Notes: generated from the sequence alone by a model not told the origin. Shown: positions 1 to 7,944, counted from the first letter of the stretch. The stretch is 35,157 bases of DNA from Tepidimonas sp. (GCF_029335975.1 NZ_JARJMT020000129.1:1-35157); one strand, 5' to 3'. Translations and numbers: made by a program.

Positions 1-2
1 CC

Positions 3-1079
3 CCCCAACCGCGCGCAGCGGGCGGTTTTGTGCGGCTGCTCGCCATGGTGGCCGCGGTGCTCGCCGCCGTGGCCCTGGCGGGGACGGCGCTGCTGTGGCA
101 GCGCCTGGCGCACACGCAGGAGGAACTGGCGCGCCGCACCACCGATGTTCAGGCCGAGCTGGCGGCGACCCGGATGCTGGCCGATCAGGCCCAGGCAGCG
201 GTGGCCGATATGCAGGCTCGGCTGGGGGTGGCGGAGGTCAAGCTGTCGGAGGTTTCGCTGCAGCGCAGCCAACTCGAGGAGCTGATGCTGTCGGTGTCGC
301 GTTCGCGCGACGATGCCCTGGTGCAAGATCTGGAAGCGGCGCTGCGTCTGGCCATCCAGCAAAGCCAACTCACGGGCAGCGTCCAGCCCGTGGTCACGGC
401 GCTGCAAGGTGCTCAGCAGCGCATCGAGCGTGCCGCGCAGCCTCGTCTCAACCCCGTGCAGCGGGCCATTGCCCGCGATCTGGAGCGCATTCGGGCCGCG
501 TCGCTGGTGGATGTGCCTGCACTGGTCACCCGACTGGATGAATTGGCCCGCGCGGTGGATGAGTGGCCGCTGCGCTCCGGCCCGCCGCTGGATGAGCCCG
601 CTCGGCCTGCAGGGGCGCCCGAACCCATGGGGGAGCCGCTGCCGCCGGCGTTGACGGCTGGAGAGGGGGGGGGCACGGCGGACTCTGTTTGGGCGCGCGC
701 CCGCACCAGCGTCCAACACGGGATCGAGGCCGCCTGGGCGCGGCTCAGGGGGGCCGCCCGCGATCTGGTCCGGCTGCGCCGCATCGACCAGCCGGAGGCC
801 GTGCTGCTTGCGCCCGATCAAGCCTACTTTTTGCGTGAGAATGTGCGCCTGATGCTGCTCAACGCCCGGCTGGGTTTGCTGGCACGTCAGTTCGACAGCG
901 CGCGCGCAGACCTGCGCGCCGTCGAGCGCCACCTGCGCCGCTATTTCGAGATCGACGCACCAGGGATGCGCCAGACCCTCGAGACCCTGGCGGCGCTGCA
1001 GCACGATCTGCGTCAGGAGAGCTTGCCCCGGCCCGACGAAACGCTGGCGGCCTTGTCCGCGGCGGCGGAGGGGCGCTGA
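3..1079 (+). CDS. hemX: HemX-type inner-membrane protein (5' end outside window)
   Basis: The reading frame is open to the left edge, so the N-terminus is missing; a GTG at 30 is the first start codon in view but need not be the real one. About 358 residues are visible. One hydrophobic segment (LLAMVAAVLAAVALAGTALL) is followed by a long helical, coiled-coil-prone stretch and a C-terminal domain with the HemX pattern (FLRENVRLMLLNARLGLL, then a YF..DAPGM-like end). Members are often annotated as uroporphyrinogen-III C-methyltransferase, but this family lacks the methyltransferase fold; HemX is thought to help organise tetrapyrrole enzymes at the inner membrane. hemY follows after 45 bp, the usual hemC-hemD-hemX-hemY order, so hemC/hemD probably lie to the left. 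A Gly/Pro-rich linker near the middle contains a run of nine G bases (665-673). Family assignment is fairly sure; biochemical role is not. Confidence 0.85.
   Translation, partial: PQPRAAGGFVRLLAMVAAVLAAVALAGTALLWQRLAHTQEELARRTTDVQAELAATRMLADQAQAAVADMQARLGVAEVKLSEVSLQRSQLEELMLSVSRSRDDALVQDLEAALRLAIQQSQLTGSVQPVVTALQGAQQRIERAAQPRLNPVQRAIARDLERIRAASLVDVPALVTRLDELARAVDEWPLRSGPPLDEPARPAGAPEPMGEPLPPALTAGEGGGTADSVWARARTSVQHGIEAAWARLRGAARDLVRLRRIDQPEAVLLAPDQAYFLRENVRLMLLNARLGLLARQFDSARADLRAVERHLRRYFEIDAPGMRQTLETLAALQHDLRQESLPRPDETLAALSAAAEGR
665..673 (+). repeat. G9 homopolymer inside hemX
   Basis: Nine consecutive G bases lie in the linker of hemX and encode part of a Gly-rich stretch. Runs of this length are prone to slipped-strand errors in replication or sequencing. 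The frame is intact here. Confidence 0.9.
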
Positions 1080-1124
1080 CATGACCGAGCGCATCCGCCG
1101 GGGGACCTTGGGCTGTGGAGGCCG

Positions 1125-2402
1125 ATGGTGAAGGGCGTCTTCGGCTTGCTGTTCGTGGCAGCGCTGGCGGTCGTCGCCGCGCTGCTGATGGGCGACAATC
1201 CCGCCACGGTGTCGCTGTTCTGGCCGCCCTGGCGGGTGGATGTTTCGTTCAACCTGGTGCTGATCGTGGCTGTTGCCGGCTTCGTGTTCGGCTACGGCGC
1301 ACTGCGTGGCATTGCGGTGTTGCGCGAGCTGCCGCGCCGAGCCCGGCGCTGGCGCGCTTTGCAGCAAGAGCGGGCCACGGTGGGGCTGGCGCTGCAAGCC
1401 TGGGGGCACCAGCTGGGCGGGCGCTTCGTGCGCGCCCAGGGGGCGGCGCGCGAGGCCATCGCGCGCCTGCAGACGACCGACCGGGACACCGTCCCATATG
1501 CCGATGCGCTGTGGGTGCTGGCGCATCTGACCGCTGCCGAGAGCGCCCATCAGCTCGGCCAGCGCGAGCAGCGGGATGTCTGGCTGGCAGCCGCCACCGA
1601 TGCGATGCACGCCCGCAGTGCGCCCGAGGCCCGCGAAGGCGCGCTGCTGCGCGCCGCCGAGTGGGCCATCGAGGCCCAGGATCCAGCCGAGGCGGCGCGC
1701 TGGCTGTCCGCGTTGCCCCAAGGCGCAGCCCGCCGCATCCAGGCGGTGCGGCTGCGGCTGCGGCTGGCCCAATTGCGGCGCGACAGCCGTGCTGCGCTGG
1801 ACATGGCACGGCTGCTCGCCAAACACCGAGCCTTCTCGCCCGACGCCGTGCGCAGCGTGTTGCGCGGCTTGTGGGTCGAAGCGCTGCGCGATGCCCGGGA
1901 CGAGGAGAGCCTGTGTGCGCTGTGGCGCAGCCTACCAGGCGACGAGCGCCGGGATCCCGCCCGGGCGATGGCCCTACTGGCGCATGCCCAGCGGCTGGTG
2001 GCCGAGGGCTTGATGGATGCGGTGGGGCCGGTACCTGCCCCGGTGGACGAAGCCATCCGCACGGCCTGGGCGGGTTATGACACCCTCAATGGCCCTGATC
2101 GCCTGCGGGCTGTCGCCTTGATCGAGCCCTGGTTGGTGCGGCTGGACACCGCCTGGCTGCCCCGGTTGGAGGAGGCTCAGCGGCGCGACCCATCGGATGC
2201 AGGCCTGCAATACTTGGCCGCACAGGCATACCGCAGCCGCGGCTTGTGGGGCAAGGCGCAAACCTTGCTGCAACAGGCGGTGCGTGGTCTGGACGACCGC
2301 GACCTGCGCCGGCGCGGCTGGTGTGCATTGGCCGAGTTGGCCGAGCAGCGCGGCGATCAGGCCGCAGCCAACAACGCCTGGAAGCAGGCTGCGCAGGCCT
2401 AA
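1125..2402 (+). CDS. hemY: HemY protein, membrane TPR protein of heme synthesis
   Basis: The 425-residue protein starts with two membrane segments (about residues 3-22 and 40-63) separated by the short loop with FWPPW..D, the signature of the HemY N-terminal domain. The remainder is a series of Ala/Leu/Arg-rich helical pairs of TPR type, ending with LAELAEQRGDQAAA. This HemY is not the protoporphyrinogen oxidase of Bacillus that shares the name; it is an inner-membrane protein of unclear role in late protoheme synthesis. A GGAGG at 1117-1121 precedes ATG 1125 by only 3 bases, so GTG 1128 could also be used. It follows hemX directly and is probably cotranscribed. Stop is TAA at 2400-2402. Confidence 0.9.
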   Translation: MVKGVFGLLFVAALAVVAALLMGDNPATVSLFWPPWRVDVSFNLVLIVAVAGFVFGYGALRGIAVLRELPRRARRWRALQQERATVGLALQAWGHQLGGRFVRAQGAAREAIARLQTTDRDTVPYADALWVLAHLTAAESAHQLGQREQRDVWLAAATDAMHARSAPEAREGALLRAAEWAIEAQDPAEAARWLSALPQGAARRIQAVRLRLRLAQLRRDSRAALDMARLLAKHRAFSPDAVRSVLRGLWVEALRDARDEESLCALWRSLPGDERRDPARAMALLAHAQRLVAEGLMDAVGPVPAPVDEAIRTAWAGYDTLNGPDRLRAVALIEPWLVRLDTAWLPRLEEAQRRDPSDAGLQYLAAQAYRSRGLWGKAQTLLQQAVRGLDDRDLRRRGWCALAELAEQRGDQAAANNAWKQAAQA

Positions 2403-2408
2403 TTGAGC

Positions 2409-2429
2409 CCTGATCAGGCCCTGATCAGG
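2409..2429. repeat. Two tandem copies of a 10-bp palindrome between convergent genes
   Basis: The perfect palindrome CCTGATCAGG occurs at 2409-2418 and again at 2420-2429, one base apart, between hemY and the convergent DUF2062 gene. The second copy contains the stop codon of the DUF2062 gene. The copies can pair with each other or each with itself. There is no T-run, so a factor-independent terminator is doubtful. Confidence 0.6.
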
Positions 2430-3060
2430 CCCGCCGTTCGGGGTGCGCGCGTGTGTAGTTCAAACGCTGGCGCTGACGGCGACGCCGAGCCCATCGCACT
2501 TTCAGAATCCACACCCCGTTGACCACCAGATACACCAGCACGCCGGCCAGGCTGGCGACGATGGCCAAGCCCACCACCAGGGGTTTGCCCACATCGGTGG
2601 CCCAGTGCCAGAAGTTGGCCAGCCATGTCCTGCCGGCGCTGTCGGGCGCTGCGCTGCGGTCTGCCGCTGCACCGGCGTCGGCCTGCGGCGCGGACAAGAC
2701 GATGGCACCGTCCCCGATATGGGGTGACGCTGCGTTGGGTTGTGCCTGCAGCACCCACTCGCCCAGCTTGTAGGCCCCAAAGTACACTGGCCCGAAGGTA
2801 ACCGGATTGGTCACCAGGGTGCTGGCCACAGCCGCTGGCACATTGGCCCGCAGCAAAACTGCGAACGTCGCGGACGCCGGAATCTGCGCCACCGGAATCA
2901 ACAGCCCGAAAAACACCCCCAGCGCCAACCCCAGCGCCAGCCCCTTGCGGTTGATGTGCCACAGCCGGGGGTGGTGCAGGTAGGGGGCAAGCCAGCGCAG
3001 CCAGCGCATGCCGTGCAGGCGCTCGCGGCTGGGCAACAGGGACTGGACGCGCGCTTTCAT
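2425..3060 (-). CDS. DUF2062 membrane protein
   Basis: The protein has 211 residues counted from ATG 3060; a longer frame reaches 3129 but would overlap the start of the divergent gene, and MKARVQSLLPSRERL looks like a natural N-terminus. The N-terminal half has the DUF2062 pattern: a basic segment (LAPYLHHPRLWHINRKG), a hydrophobic GLALG..FGLLIP segment, then LLRANVPAAVASTLVTNP with the family's conserved TNP. A second hydrophobic helix (VVGLAIVASLAGVLVYLVV) lies near the C-terminus before a basic tail. DUF2062 proteins are inner-membrane proteins of unknown function. The gene is divergent from the pseudouridine synthase gene, 67 bp between starts. Confidence 0.88.
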   Translation of the reverse strand: MKARVQSLLPSRERLHGMRWLRWLAPYLHHPRLWHINRKGLALGLALGVFFGLLIPVAQIPASATFAVLLRANVPAAVASTLVTNPVTFGPVYFGAYKLGEWVLQAQPNAASPHIGDGAIVLSAPQADAGAAADRSAAPDSAGRTWLANFWHWATDVGKPLVVGLAIVASLAGVLVYLVVNGVWILKVRWARRRRQRQRLNYTRAHPERRA

Positions 3061-3127
3061 GGATACAGGAATCGGAAACAATTCGGATTGTGACGCATCC
3101 CCCGCGATCCCCGCTATCCTCGCCCCC

Positions 3128-3889
3128 ATGCGCTGGGAAGATGTGTTGTATTCGCAAGGTTTTGGTACCCGGCGGGCATGCCGAGCGTTGATTTTGGGCG
3201 ATGCGGTGGCGGCGGGGACCGACCGACACGCCGTTGTCGACCCGGATGCGCCCGTCCCCCCGGATCAGTGCGTCCCCGGCATGCCGTTTTGGGTGAACGG
3301 GGTCTGCTGGCCGTATCAGCCGCGCGCCTATCTGATGCTGCACAAGCCCGCTGGCTATGAATGTTCGCGCCGGCCTTCGGCCTGGCCGAGTGTGCACACC
3401 TTGTTGCCTGCGCCGCTGCGCCAGCGCCCAGGACGGGCAGCCGACGGGGTGCAGGCCATCGGCCGGCTGGATCAAGATACGACCGGGTTGTTGTTGCTCT
3501 CGGATGACGGGCCTTTCATCCACCGCCTGACCTCGCCGCGTCACCATGTCCCCAAGGTGTATGCGGTGACCTGCCGGCACCCAGTCGACGAAGCGCAGAT
3601 CCAGTGCTTGCGCGCCGGGGTCGTGTTGCATGACGATCCGCGCCCCGTCACGCCGGCGGCGGTGGAACGCATCGATGCCAGGCGGCTGCACCTGACCCTG
3701 ACCGAGGGCCGCTACCACCAGGTCAAGCGCATGGTGGCGGCGGTGGGCAACCGGGTAGAGGTGCTGCACCGCACCGCCATCGGCCCCGTGGCCTTGCCCG
3801 CCGATTTGGCCCCGGGCCAATGGCGTTGGTTGAGCGACAGCGAAGTCACCGCTTTGCGTGCGTCTGCGGCGGGCGGGACAGGGCGTTGA
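3128..3889 (+). CDS. rsuA: 16S rRNA pseudouridine synthase, RsuA/RluB family
   Basis: The protein has 253 residues counted from ATG 3128. The N-terminus (VLYSQGFGTRRACRALI) resembles a short S4-type RNA-binding segment, followed by the catalytic domain. The key motif is AIGRLDQDTTGLLLLSDDG, with Asp115 at the place of the catalytic aspartate; YHQVKRM..AVGN..EVLHR is the conserved C-terminal motif of this family. It would isomerise a uridine of 16S rRNA (position 516 in E. coli for RsuA). The specific position is inferred from family resemblance; an RluB/RluE/RluF relation is possible. No clear Shine-Dalgarno sequence precedes the ATG. A longer frame upstream would run into the divergent gene. 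Confidence 0.85.
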   Translation: MRWEDVLYSQGFGTRRACRALILGDAVAAGTDRHAVVDPDAPVPPDQCVPGMPFWVNGVCWPYQPRAYLMLHKPAGYECSRRPSAWPSVHTLLPAPLRQRPGRAADGVQAIGRLDQDTTGLLLLSDDGPFIHRLTSPRHHVPKVYAVTCRHPVDEAQIQCLRAGVVLHDDPRPVTPAAVERIDARRLHLTLTEGRYHQVKRMVAAVGNRVEVLHRTAIGPVALPADLAPGQWRWLSDSEVTALRASAAGGTGR

Positions 3890-3930
3890 GCCCTGCGCAA
3901 GCGCGGCGCATCGCCGGTTATGCTTGCGGT

Positions 3931-4845
3931 ATGCGCATGCTGCTCACTTCATTTTGGCGTTCGGTGGCGTATTGCCTGCACCCGCGGGTCATCGCGCTGT
4001 CGTTGCTGCCCCTGGCGCTGATGGTGGCTGGGGCCTTGGCGCTGGGCTATTGGTTTTGGGACCGGGCGGTCGATGCCGTGCTCGGCTGGCTGCAGACCTG
4101 GTCGCTGGTCGAATTCGTGCTCGGCTGGCTCGACAGCGTGGGGCTGGGGGCACTGCGGGCGGTGGTCGCGCCGCTGCTGGTGCTCGTCCTGGTCACGCCG
4201 TTGATCGTCCTGTTGGCCTTGCTGCTGGTGGCGTTTTTCATGACCCCCGCCATGGTGGACCTGGTGGCCCAGCGGCGTTTTCCCGACCTGCAGCGGCGCC
4301 GGGGTGGCGGTTTATTGGGCAGCGTGGGCTGGTCCCTTTGGTCGACCGGGTTGGCGCTGCTGCTGTTGGGGATCTCGCTGCCTTTCTGGCTGATTCCGCC
4401 GCTGGTGCTCGTGCTGCCCCCGCTGATCTGGGGCTGGCTGACCTACCGCGTGTTCGCCTACGACGCGCTGGCCGAGCATGCCTCGGTGGACGAGCGGCGC
4501 ACCCTCATGGCCCGCCACCGCGTGCCTTTGCTGGCTATGGGGGTGATTGCGGGCCTGATCAGCGCAGCGCCCAGCGTGCTGTGGGCCTCCGGGGCGATGT
4601 TCATTGCGCTGGCCCCGCTGCTCGTGCCGCTGGCCATCTGGATTTACGCGCTGGTGTTTGCCTTCGCGTCGCTCTGGTACGCCCACTATCTGTTGCAAGC
4701 GCTGGACGAGCTGCGGCGCGAGACCGCCGCCTCGCCGACATCGCCCGGGCCCCCGGACCCTGCCGTTGCTGCAGCCCCTGCCGTCCCGGCGGACCGCATC
4801 GTCGACGTCGAGGCGCGCCCGCTGCCTGCTCCCCCTGCATCATGA
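3931..4845 (+). CDS. EI24 domain (CysZ-like) membrane protein
   Basis: The 304-residue protein counted from ATG 3931 is very hydrophobic, with segments around residues 18-43, 75-108, 135-170 and 195-245, the last ending in FAFASLWYAHYLLQALDEL. This pattern and the N-terminal RSVAYCLHPRVI fit the EI24 family, which includes the sulfate permease CysZ. Transport of sulfate cannot be claimed from sequence alone. A Pro/Ala-rich tail of about 40 residues follows the last membrane segment. The stop codon overlaps the next gene's start (ATGA at 4842-4845), so the two are probably translationally coupled. The frame extends upstream to 3820 inside the preceding gene, but the 3931 start gives a natural N-terminus. 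Confidence 0.82.
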   Translation: MRMLLTSFWRSVAYCLHPRVIALSLLPLALMVAGALALGYWFWDRAVDAVLGWLQTWSLVEFVLGWLDSVGLGALRAVVAPLLVLVLVTPLIVLLALLLVAFFMTPAMVDLVAQRRFPDLQRRRGGGLLGSVGWSLWSTGLALLLLGISLPFWLIPPLVLVLPPLIWGWLTYRVFAYDALAEHASVDERRTLMARHRVPLLAMGVIAGLISAAPSVLWASGAMFIALAPLLVPLAIWIYALVFAFASLWYAHYLLQALDELRRETAASPTSPGPPDPAVAAAPAVPADRIVDVEARPLPAPPAS

Positions 4846-5687
4846 AGCCCGACTCCCCTGCTGCCCCCGCCGTGCCCCGCTTTGGCCTGATCGTCATCGG
4901 CGACGAAATCCTGTCTGGCAAGCGCCAGGACAAGCACCTGCCCAAGGTGATCGAATTGCTCGGTGCCCGCGGTTTGCGCCTGGACTGGGCGCGTTATGTG
5001 GGCGACGACCGTGCGGCCATCACCGAGGTGCTGCGGCAGGCCTTTGCCAGCGGCGATGTGGTGTTTTCCACCGGGGGGATCGGCGCCACCCCCGACGACC
5101 ATACCCGCCAGGCAGCGGCCGCTGCACTGGGGGTGGAAGCGGTGTTGCACCCCGAGGCCAAGGTCCTGATCGAGCAGCGCATGCGCGAAGTGGCGGCCCA
5201 GCAGGGCATGCCCTTCGAGCCCGATCGCCCCGACCATGTGCACCGCCTCAATATGGGGGTGTTCCCAGTGGGTGCACGCCTCATTCCCAACCCGTACAAC
5301 CGCATTCCGGGGTTTGCCTGTGACGGCCCTGGGGGTGGGACGGTGCACTTCGTGCCGGGCTTTCCCGTCATGGCCTGGCCGATGATCGAATGGGTGCTCG
5401 ATACCGGCTATCGCGCCTATTTTGGACAGTCCCAGCAATGCGAGCGCTCGATCATCGTCTTGGATGGCATCGAGGCGATGCTGACCCCGCTGATGGAGCG
5501 CATCGAAGCGGAGCATCCCGGGGTCAAGGTGTTTAGCTTGCCCAGCGTCGACCATCCGCAGTGGGGCCGGCATATCGAACTCGGGGTCAAAGGCCCAGAT
5601 GCCGCGGCGAAGGCCGCATACGATGCCATGTTGGATGCCTTGCGAACGATGCCTGTACGGCTGGGCCCTGAATTGGTGCGCCAATGA
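4842..5687 (+). CDS. Competence/damage-inducible protein A-like, molybdopterin-binding domain
   Basis: The 281-residue protein starts at the ATG overlapping the previous stop. The MoCF/MoaB-like fold shows from FGLIVIGDEILSGKRQDK (N-terminal strand and loop) through VVFSTGGIGATPDDHTRQA, the conserved TGG.G.T.DD.T motif that binds the pterin or nucleotide in this superfamily. The later part (FVPGFPVMAWPMIEWVLD) matches the long-form stand-alone proteins found in betaproteobacteria. It lacks the C-terminal deamidase domain of full-length CinA, so pyridine nucleotide recycling cannot be assumed. Its real substrate is not known. The glnA control region begins only three bases after its stop codon. 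Confidence 0.85.
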   Translation: MKPDSPAAPAVPRFGLIVIGDEILSGKRQDKHLPKVIELLGARGLRLDWARYVGDDRAAITEVLRQAFASGDVVFSTGGIGATPDDHTRQAAAAALGVEAVLHPEAKVLIEQRMREVAAQQGMPFEPDRPDHVHRLNMGVFPVGARLIPNPYNRIPGFACDGPGGGTVHFVPGFPVMAWPMIEWVLDTGYRAYFGQSQQCERSIIVLDGIEAMLTPLMERIEAEHPGVKVFSLPSVDHPQWGRHIELGVKGPDAAAKAAYDAMLDALRTMPVRLGPELVRQ

Positions 5688-5690
5688 GGA

Positions 5691-5705
5691 GCACCATCCA
5701 GGTGC
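5691..5705 (+). promoter_or_regulatory. NtrC-type binding site 1 upstream of glnA
   Basis: The bases read GCACCATCCAGGTGC, that is GCAC-N7-GTGC, the core dyad of NtrC boxes. The centre is at 5698, about 93 bases before the predicted glnA transcription start. It lies directly after the preceding gene's stop codon. Confidence 0.75.
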
Positions 5706-5709
5706 AAAG

Positions 5710-5724
5710 GCACCAAAAAAGTGC
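5710..5724 (+). promoter_or_regulatory. NtrC-type binding site 2 upstream of glnA
   Basis: A second GCAC-N7-GTGC dyad (GCACCAAAAAAGTGC) is centred at 5717, 19 bp from the first and about 74 bases before the predicted start. Two adjacent boxes are expected for cooperative NtrC oligomers. A weaker third candidate (GCTT-N7-GTGC) lies at 5745-5759. Confidence 0.75.
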
Positions 5725-5764
5725 AATGTCCGCCGTCCAAGTGGGCTTGCAGCTCGTGCAAATC

Positions 5765-5780
5765 TGGCATGAAAACTGCT
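5765..5780 (+). promoter_or_regulatory. Sigma-54 promoter of glnA
   Basis: TGGCATGAAAACTGCT has GG and GC exactly 10 bases apart and matches the TGGCAC-N5-TTGCW consensus at nearly all fixed positions. The transcript would start near 5791, giving a leader of about 54 bases before the glnA ATG at 5845. Together with the two upstream dyads this is a complete NtrC/RpoN control region. Confidence 0.85.
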
Positions 5781-5844
5781 AACTACTGCTCAGCTTCAGT
5801 TCTCATCCTTGTTTCCTCGACCCGAACCTTTTAGGAGCACACTG

Positions 5845-7260
5845 ATGGCCAAAACCGTCGCCGACGTGATGAACATGGTGAAGGACAACGACGTCAAGTT
5901 CGTCGACTTCCGCTTCACCGACACCCGCGGCAAAGAGCAGCATGTGACCGTGCCGATTTCCGCTTTCGACGAAGACAAGTTCACATCGGGCCATGCGTTC
6001 GACGGCTCGTCGATCGCTGGCTGGAAGGGCATCGAGGCGTCCGACATGCTGCTGATGCCCGACCCCAACACCGCCAACATCGACCCCTTCTTCGAAGAGA
6101 CGACGCTCTACCTGCAGTGCGACGTCATCGAGCCCAGCGACGGCAAGGCCTACGACCGCGACCCACGCTCGATTGCCAAGCGCGCCGAGGCCTACCTGAA
6201 GGCCTCGGGCCTGGGAGACACGGCCTACTTTGGGCCGGAGCCGGAGTTCTTCCTGTTCGATGGGGTGCGCTGGAGCACCAACCCGGGCCACTGCTTCTAC
6301 GAAATCGAAGAGTACGAAGCCCCCTGGAACACCGGCGCCAAGTTCGAAAACGGCAACCGCGGCCACCGTCCGCGCACCAAGGGCGGCTACTTCCCCGTGC
6401 CGCCGGTGGACAGCACGCACGACATGCGCGCCGAGATGGTGCTGATCCTGGAGTCGCTGGGCATCCCGGTGGAGGTGTTCCACCACGAGGTGGCTGGCGC
6501 CGGCCAATGTGAGATCGGCACCAAATTCAGCACGCTGGTGGAGCGCGCCGACTGGACGCAGGTGCTCAAGTACGTCATCTGGAACGTGGCCAACAGCTAC
6601 GGCAAGACGGCCACCTTCATGCCCAAGCCCTACCATGGCGACAACGGCAGCGGCATGCATGTGCACCAGTCGGTCTGGAAGGACGGCAAAAACCTGTTTG
6701 CCGGCGACGGCTATGCGGGCTTGAGCGACTTTGCGCTGTACTACATCGGGGGCATCATCCAGCACGCCCGCGCGCTCAACGCCATCACCAACCCGACCAC
6801 CAACAGCTACAAACGCCTGGTGCCGCACTTCGAGGCCCCGGTCAAGCTGGCCTACTCGGCCAAGAACCGCTCGGCGTCCATCCGCATCCCGTACGTGGCC
6901 AATCCGAAGGCGCGCCGCGTCGAGGCCCGCTTCCCGGACCCCATGGCCAACCCATACCTGTGTTTCGCCGCGTTGCTGATGGCCGGTCTGGACGGCGTGG
7001 AAAACAAAATCCACCCGGGTGAAGCCGCCACCAAGGATCTCTACCACCTGCCGCCGGAGGAGGACAAGCGGGTGCCCACCGTGTGCCACAGCCTCGACAT
7101 GGCGCTGGACTACCTGGACAAAGACCGCGCTTTCCTGACCAAGGGCGGCGTGTTCACCGACTCCATGCTCGATGCCTACATCGAGCTGAAGATGCAGGAA
7201 GTCAACCGCGCCCGCGTCGAGGTGACGCCGACCGAGTACGACATGTACTTCAGCCTGTGA
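5845..7260 (+). CDS. glnA: Glutamine synthetase, type I
   Basis: The enzyme makes glutamine from glutamate, ammonia and ATP in the cytoplasm. The 471-residue length is that of bacterial GSI subunits. Visible landmarks are DGSSIAGW (beta-grasp domain end), [11 protein letters not shown] and [13 protein letters not shown] (metal and substrate ligands), [14 protein letters not shown], and [19 protein letters not shown] carries Tyr400, the equivalent of the adenylylated tyrosine of GSI-beta, so control by GlnE is likely. ATG 5845 follows an AGGAG at 5833-5837; an upstream in-frame ATG at 5809 lacks such support. Control by NtrC and sigma-54 is indicated by the sites at 5691-5780, and a terminator follows at 7305, so glnA may also be transcribed alone. 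Confidence 0.98.
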   Translation: MAKTVADVMNMVKDNDVKFVDFRFTDTRGKEQHVTVPISAFDEDKFTSGHAFDGSSIAGWKGIEASDMLLMPDPNTANIDPFFEETTLYLQCDVIEPSDGKAYDRDPRSIAKRAEAYLKASGLGDTAYFGPEPEFFLFDGVRWSTNPGHCFYEIEEYEAPWNTGAKFENGNRGHRPRTKGGYFPVPPVDSTHDMRAEMVLILESLGIPVEVFHHEVAGAGQCEIGTKFSTLVERADWTQVLKYVIWNVANSYGKTATFMPKPYHGDNGSGMHVHQSVWKDGKNLFAGDGYAGLSDFALYYIGGIIQHARALNAITNPTTNSYKRLVPHFEAPVKLAYSAKNRSASIRIPYVANPKARRVEARFPDPMANPYLCFAALLMAGLDGVENKIHPGEAATKDLYHLPPEEDKRVPTVCHSLDMALDYLDKDRAFLTKGGVFTDSMLDAYIELKMQEVNRARVEVTPTEYDMYFSL

Positions 7261-7304
7261 TGCGGATGGGCCGTCCGAGGAGGGCGGCTCGCCGCGCTAC
7301 CCCG

Positions 7305-7335
7305 GGGGCGGCCATATGCCGCCCCTTAAGGTTTT
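7305..7335 (+). terminator. Factor-independent terminator after glnA
   Basis: GGGGCGGC (7305-7312) pairs perfectly with GCCGCCCC (7318-7325) around a 5-base loop, followed by TTAAGGTTTTT. The stem is strong, but the T-run is interrupted, so read-through into the downstream genes is possible. Confidence 0.7.
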
Positions 7336-7363
7336 TGAACGATACTCTGTCACATGGCATACA
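7335..7363 (+). promoter_or_regulatory. Possible weak sigma-70 promoter before the DUF4124 gene
   Basis: TTGAAC (7335-7340) and CATACA (7358-7363) are 17 bases apart. The -10 element is a poor match. If real, transcription would start near 7370 and the downstream gene would have to use ATG 7381 rather than ATG 7354. Confidence 0.25.
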
Positions 7364-7380
7364 CAGGGATCCGGGCGGGC

Positions 7381-7944
7381 ATGTCGTTGCAGCAAAAGAT
7401 TCGGCGGTGGGGTCAGGCGGGCAGGGCGGCCGCTTGCGCGGCTGGCGTGTGGTGTGCGTTTGGGGTGGCTGGGGCGCAGGGCAGCGCCATCTGGCGTTGT
7501 GGCAATGAGTACACCAACCATCCCGGCCCCAATCCTGCGGCGCGCGGTTGCCGCGAAATTCTGGGTGGGCAACTGACCATCGTCGAAGGCGCCCGACCTG
7601 CCCGCGGGGCGACGGGGGCGCCGGCCAAGGCGGCTGGCGCAGCACCGGCCGTCGCGACGAATGGCGCGCGCTCGGCGGCCGAGCGGGTGGAGCCGGATCA
7701 GCAGCGGCAGCGCGACGCCGAGGCGCGTCGCATTCTGGAGCAGGAGCTGCGCCGGGCCGAGGAACGCCTGACGCAGGCCCAGAAGGAGTATGCCGAGGCC
7801 CAGTCGCCGCAGCAAACGAGCGAGCGCTCCGATCCCGCGCGCCAGACGGCCCGGATGGCGGAACTGCGCACCCGGATCGAGCGGGCCGAGGCCGATGTGG
7901 CGGCGATCCGTCGCGAGATCGGGCGCCTGGATGGTGCGCGTTGA
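7381..7944 (+). CDS. Exported DUF4124-type coiled-coil protein between glnA and glnL
   Basis: The protein has 187 residues counted from ATG 7381; ATG 7354 would add 9. The N-terminus is a signal peptide (basic start, hydrophobic core AAACAAGVWCAFGVAGA, likely cleavage near AGA-QG). The mature start, IWRCGNEYTN...GCREI, with two cysteines, fits the DUF4124-like segment seen in proteobacterial envelope proteins. An Ala/Pro-rich linker and a charged coiled coil (about residues 95-185, rich in Glu/Arg/Gln) follow. No enzymatic motif is visible. Its last 14 bases overlap the proposed start of glnL, so it is probably translated in a unit with the NtrB/NtrC genes. The function is unknown; an envelope or periplasmic location is inferred. 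Confidence 0.8.
   Translation: MSLQQKIRRWGQAGRAAACAAGVWCAFGVAGAQGSAIWRCGNEYTNHPGPNPAARGCREILGGQLTIVEGARPARGATGAPAKAAGAAPAVATNGARSAAERVEPDQQRQRDAEARRILEQELRRAEERLTQAQKEYAEAQSPQQTSERSDPARQTARMAELRTRIERAEADVAAIRREIGRLDGAR

Noticed and set aside
1081-1131. A 16-codon open frame starting just after the hemX stop and overlapping the hemY start
   Set aside because: It is very short, Arg/Gly-rich and has no ribosome binding site of its own; it could at most aid translational coupling.
3061-3127. Promoter elements in the divergent gap of the DUF2062 and pseudouridine synthase genes
   Set aside because: Candidate boxes (TTGTGA and TATCCT) are 21 bases apart, too far for a normal promoter.
3858-4841. 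Long open frame continuing upstream of the CinA-like gene, in another frame to the EI24 gene
   Set aside because: Its translation is Gly/Ala/Arg-rich with no family resemblance, a frame shadow common in high-GC DNA; the EI24 frame has clear membrane segments.
5745-5761. Third NtrC-like box or TTGCA-N5-TGCAA dyad before glnA
   Set aside because: Only one half matches the GCAC-N7-GTGC core, and it lies very close to the -24 element; it is not strong enough to list as a site.
5803-7089. Long minus-strand open frame opposite glnA
   Set aside because: It is antisense to a highly conserved gene and arises from codon bias; its product resembles no family.
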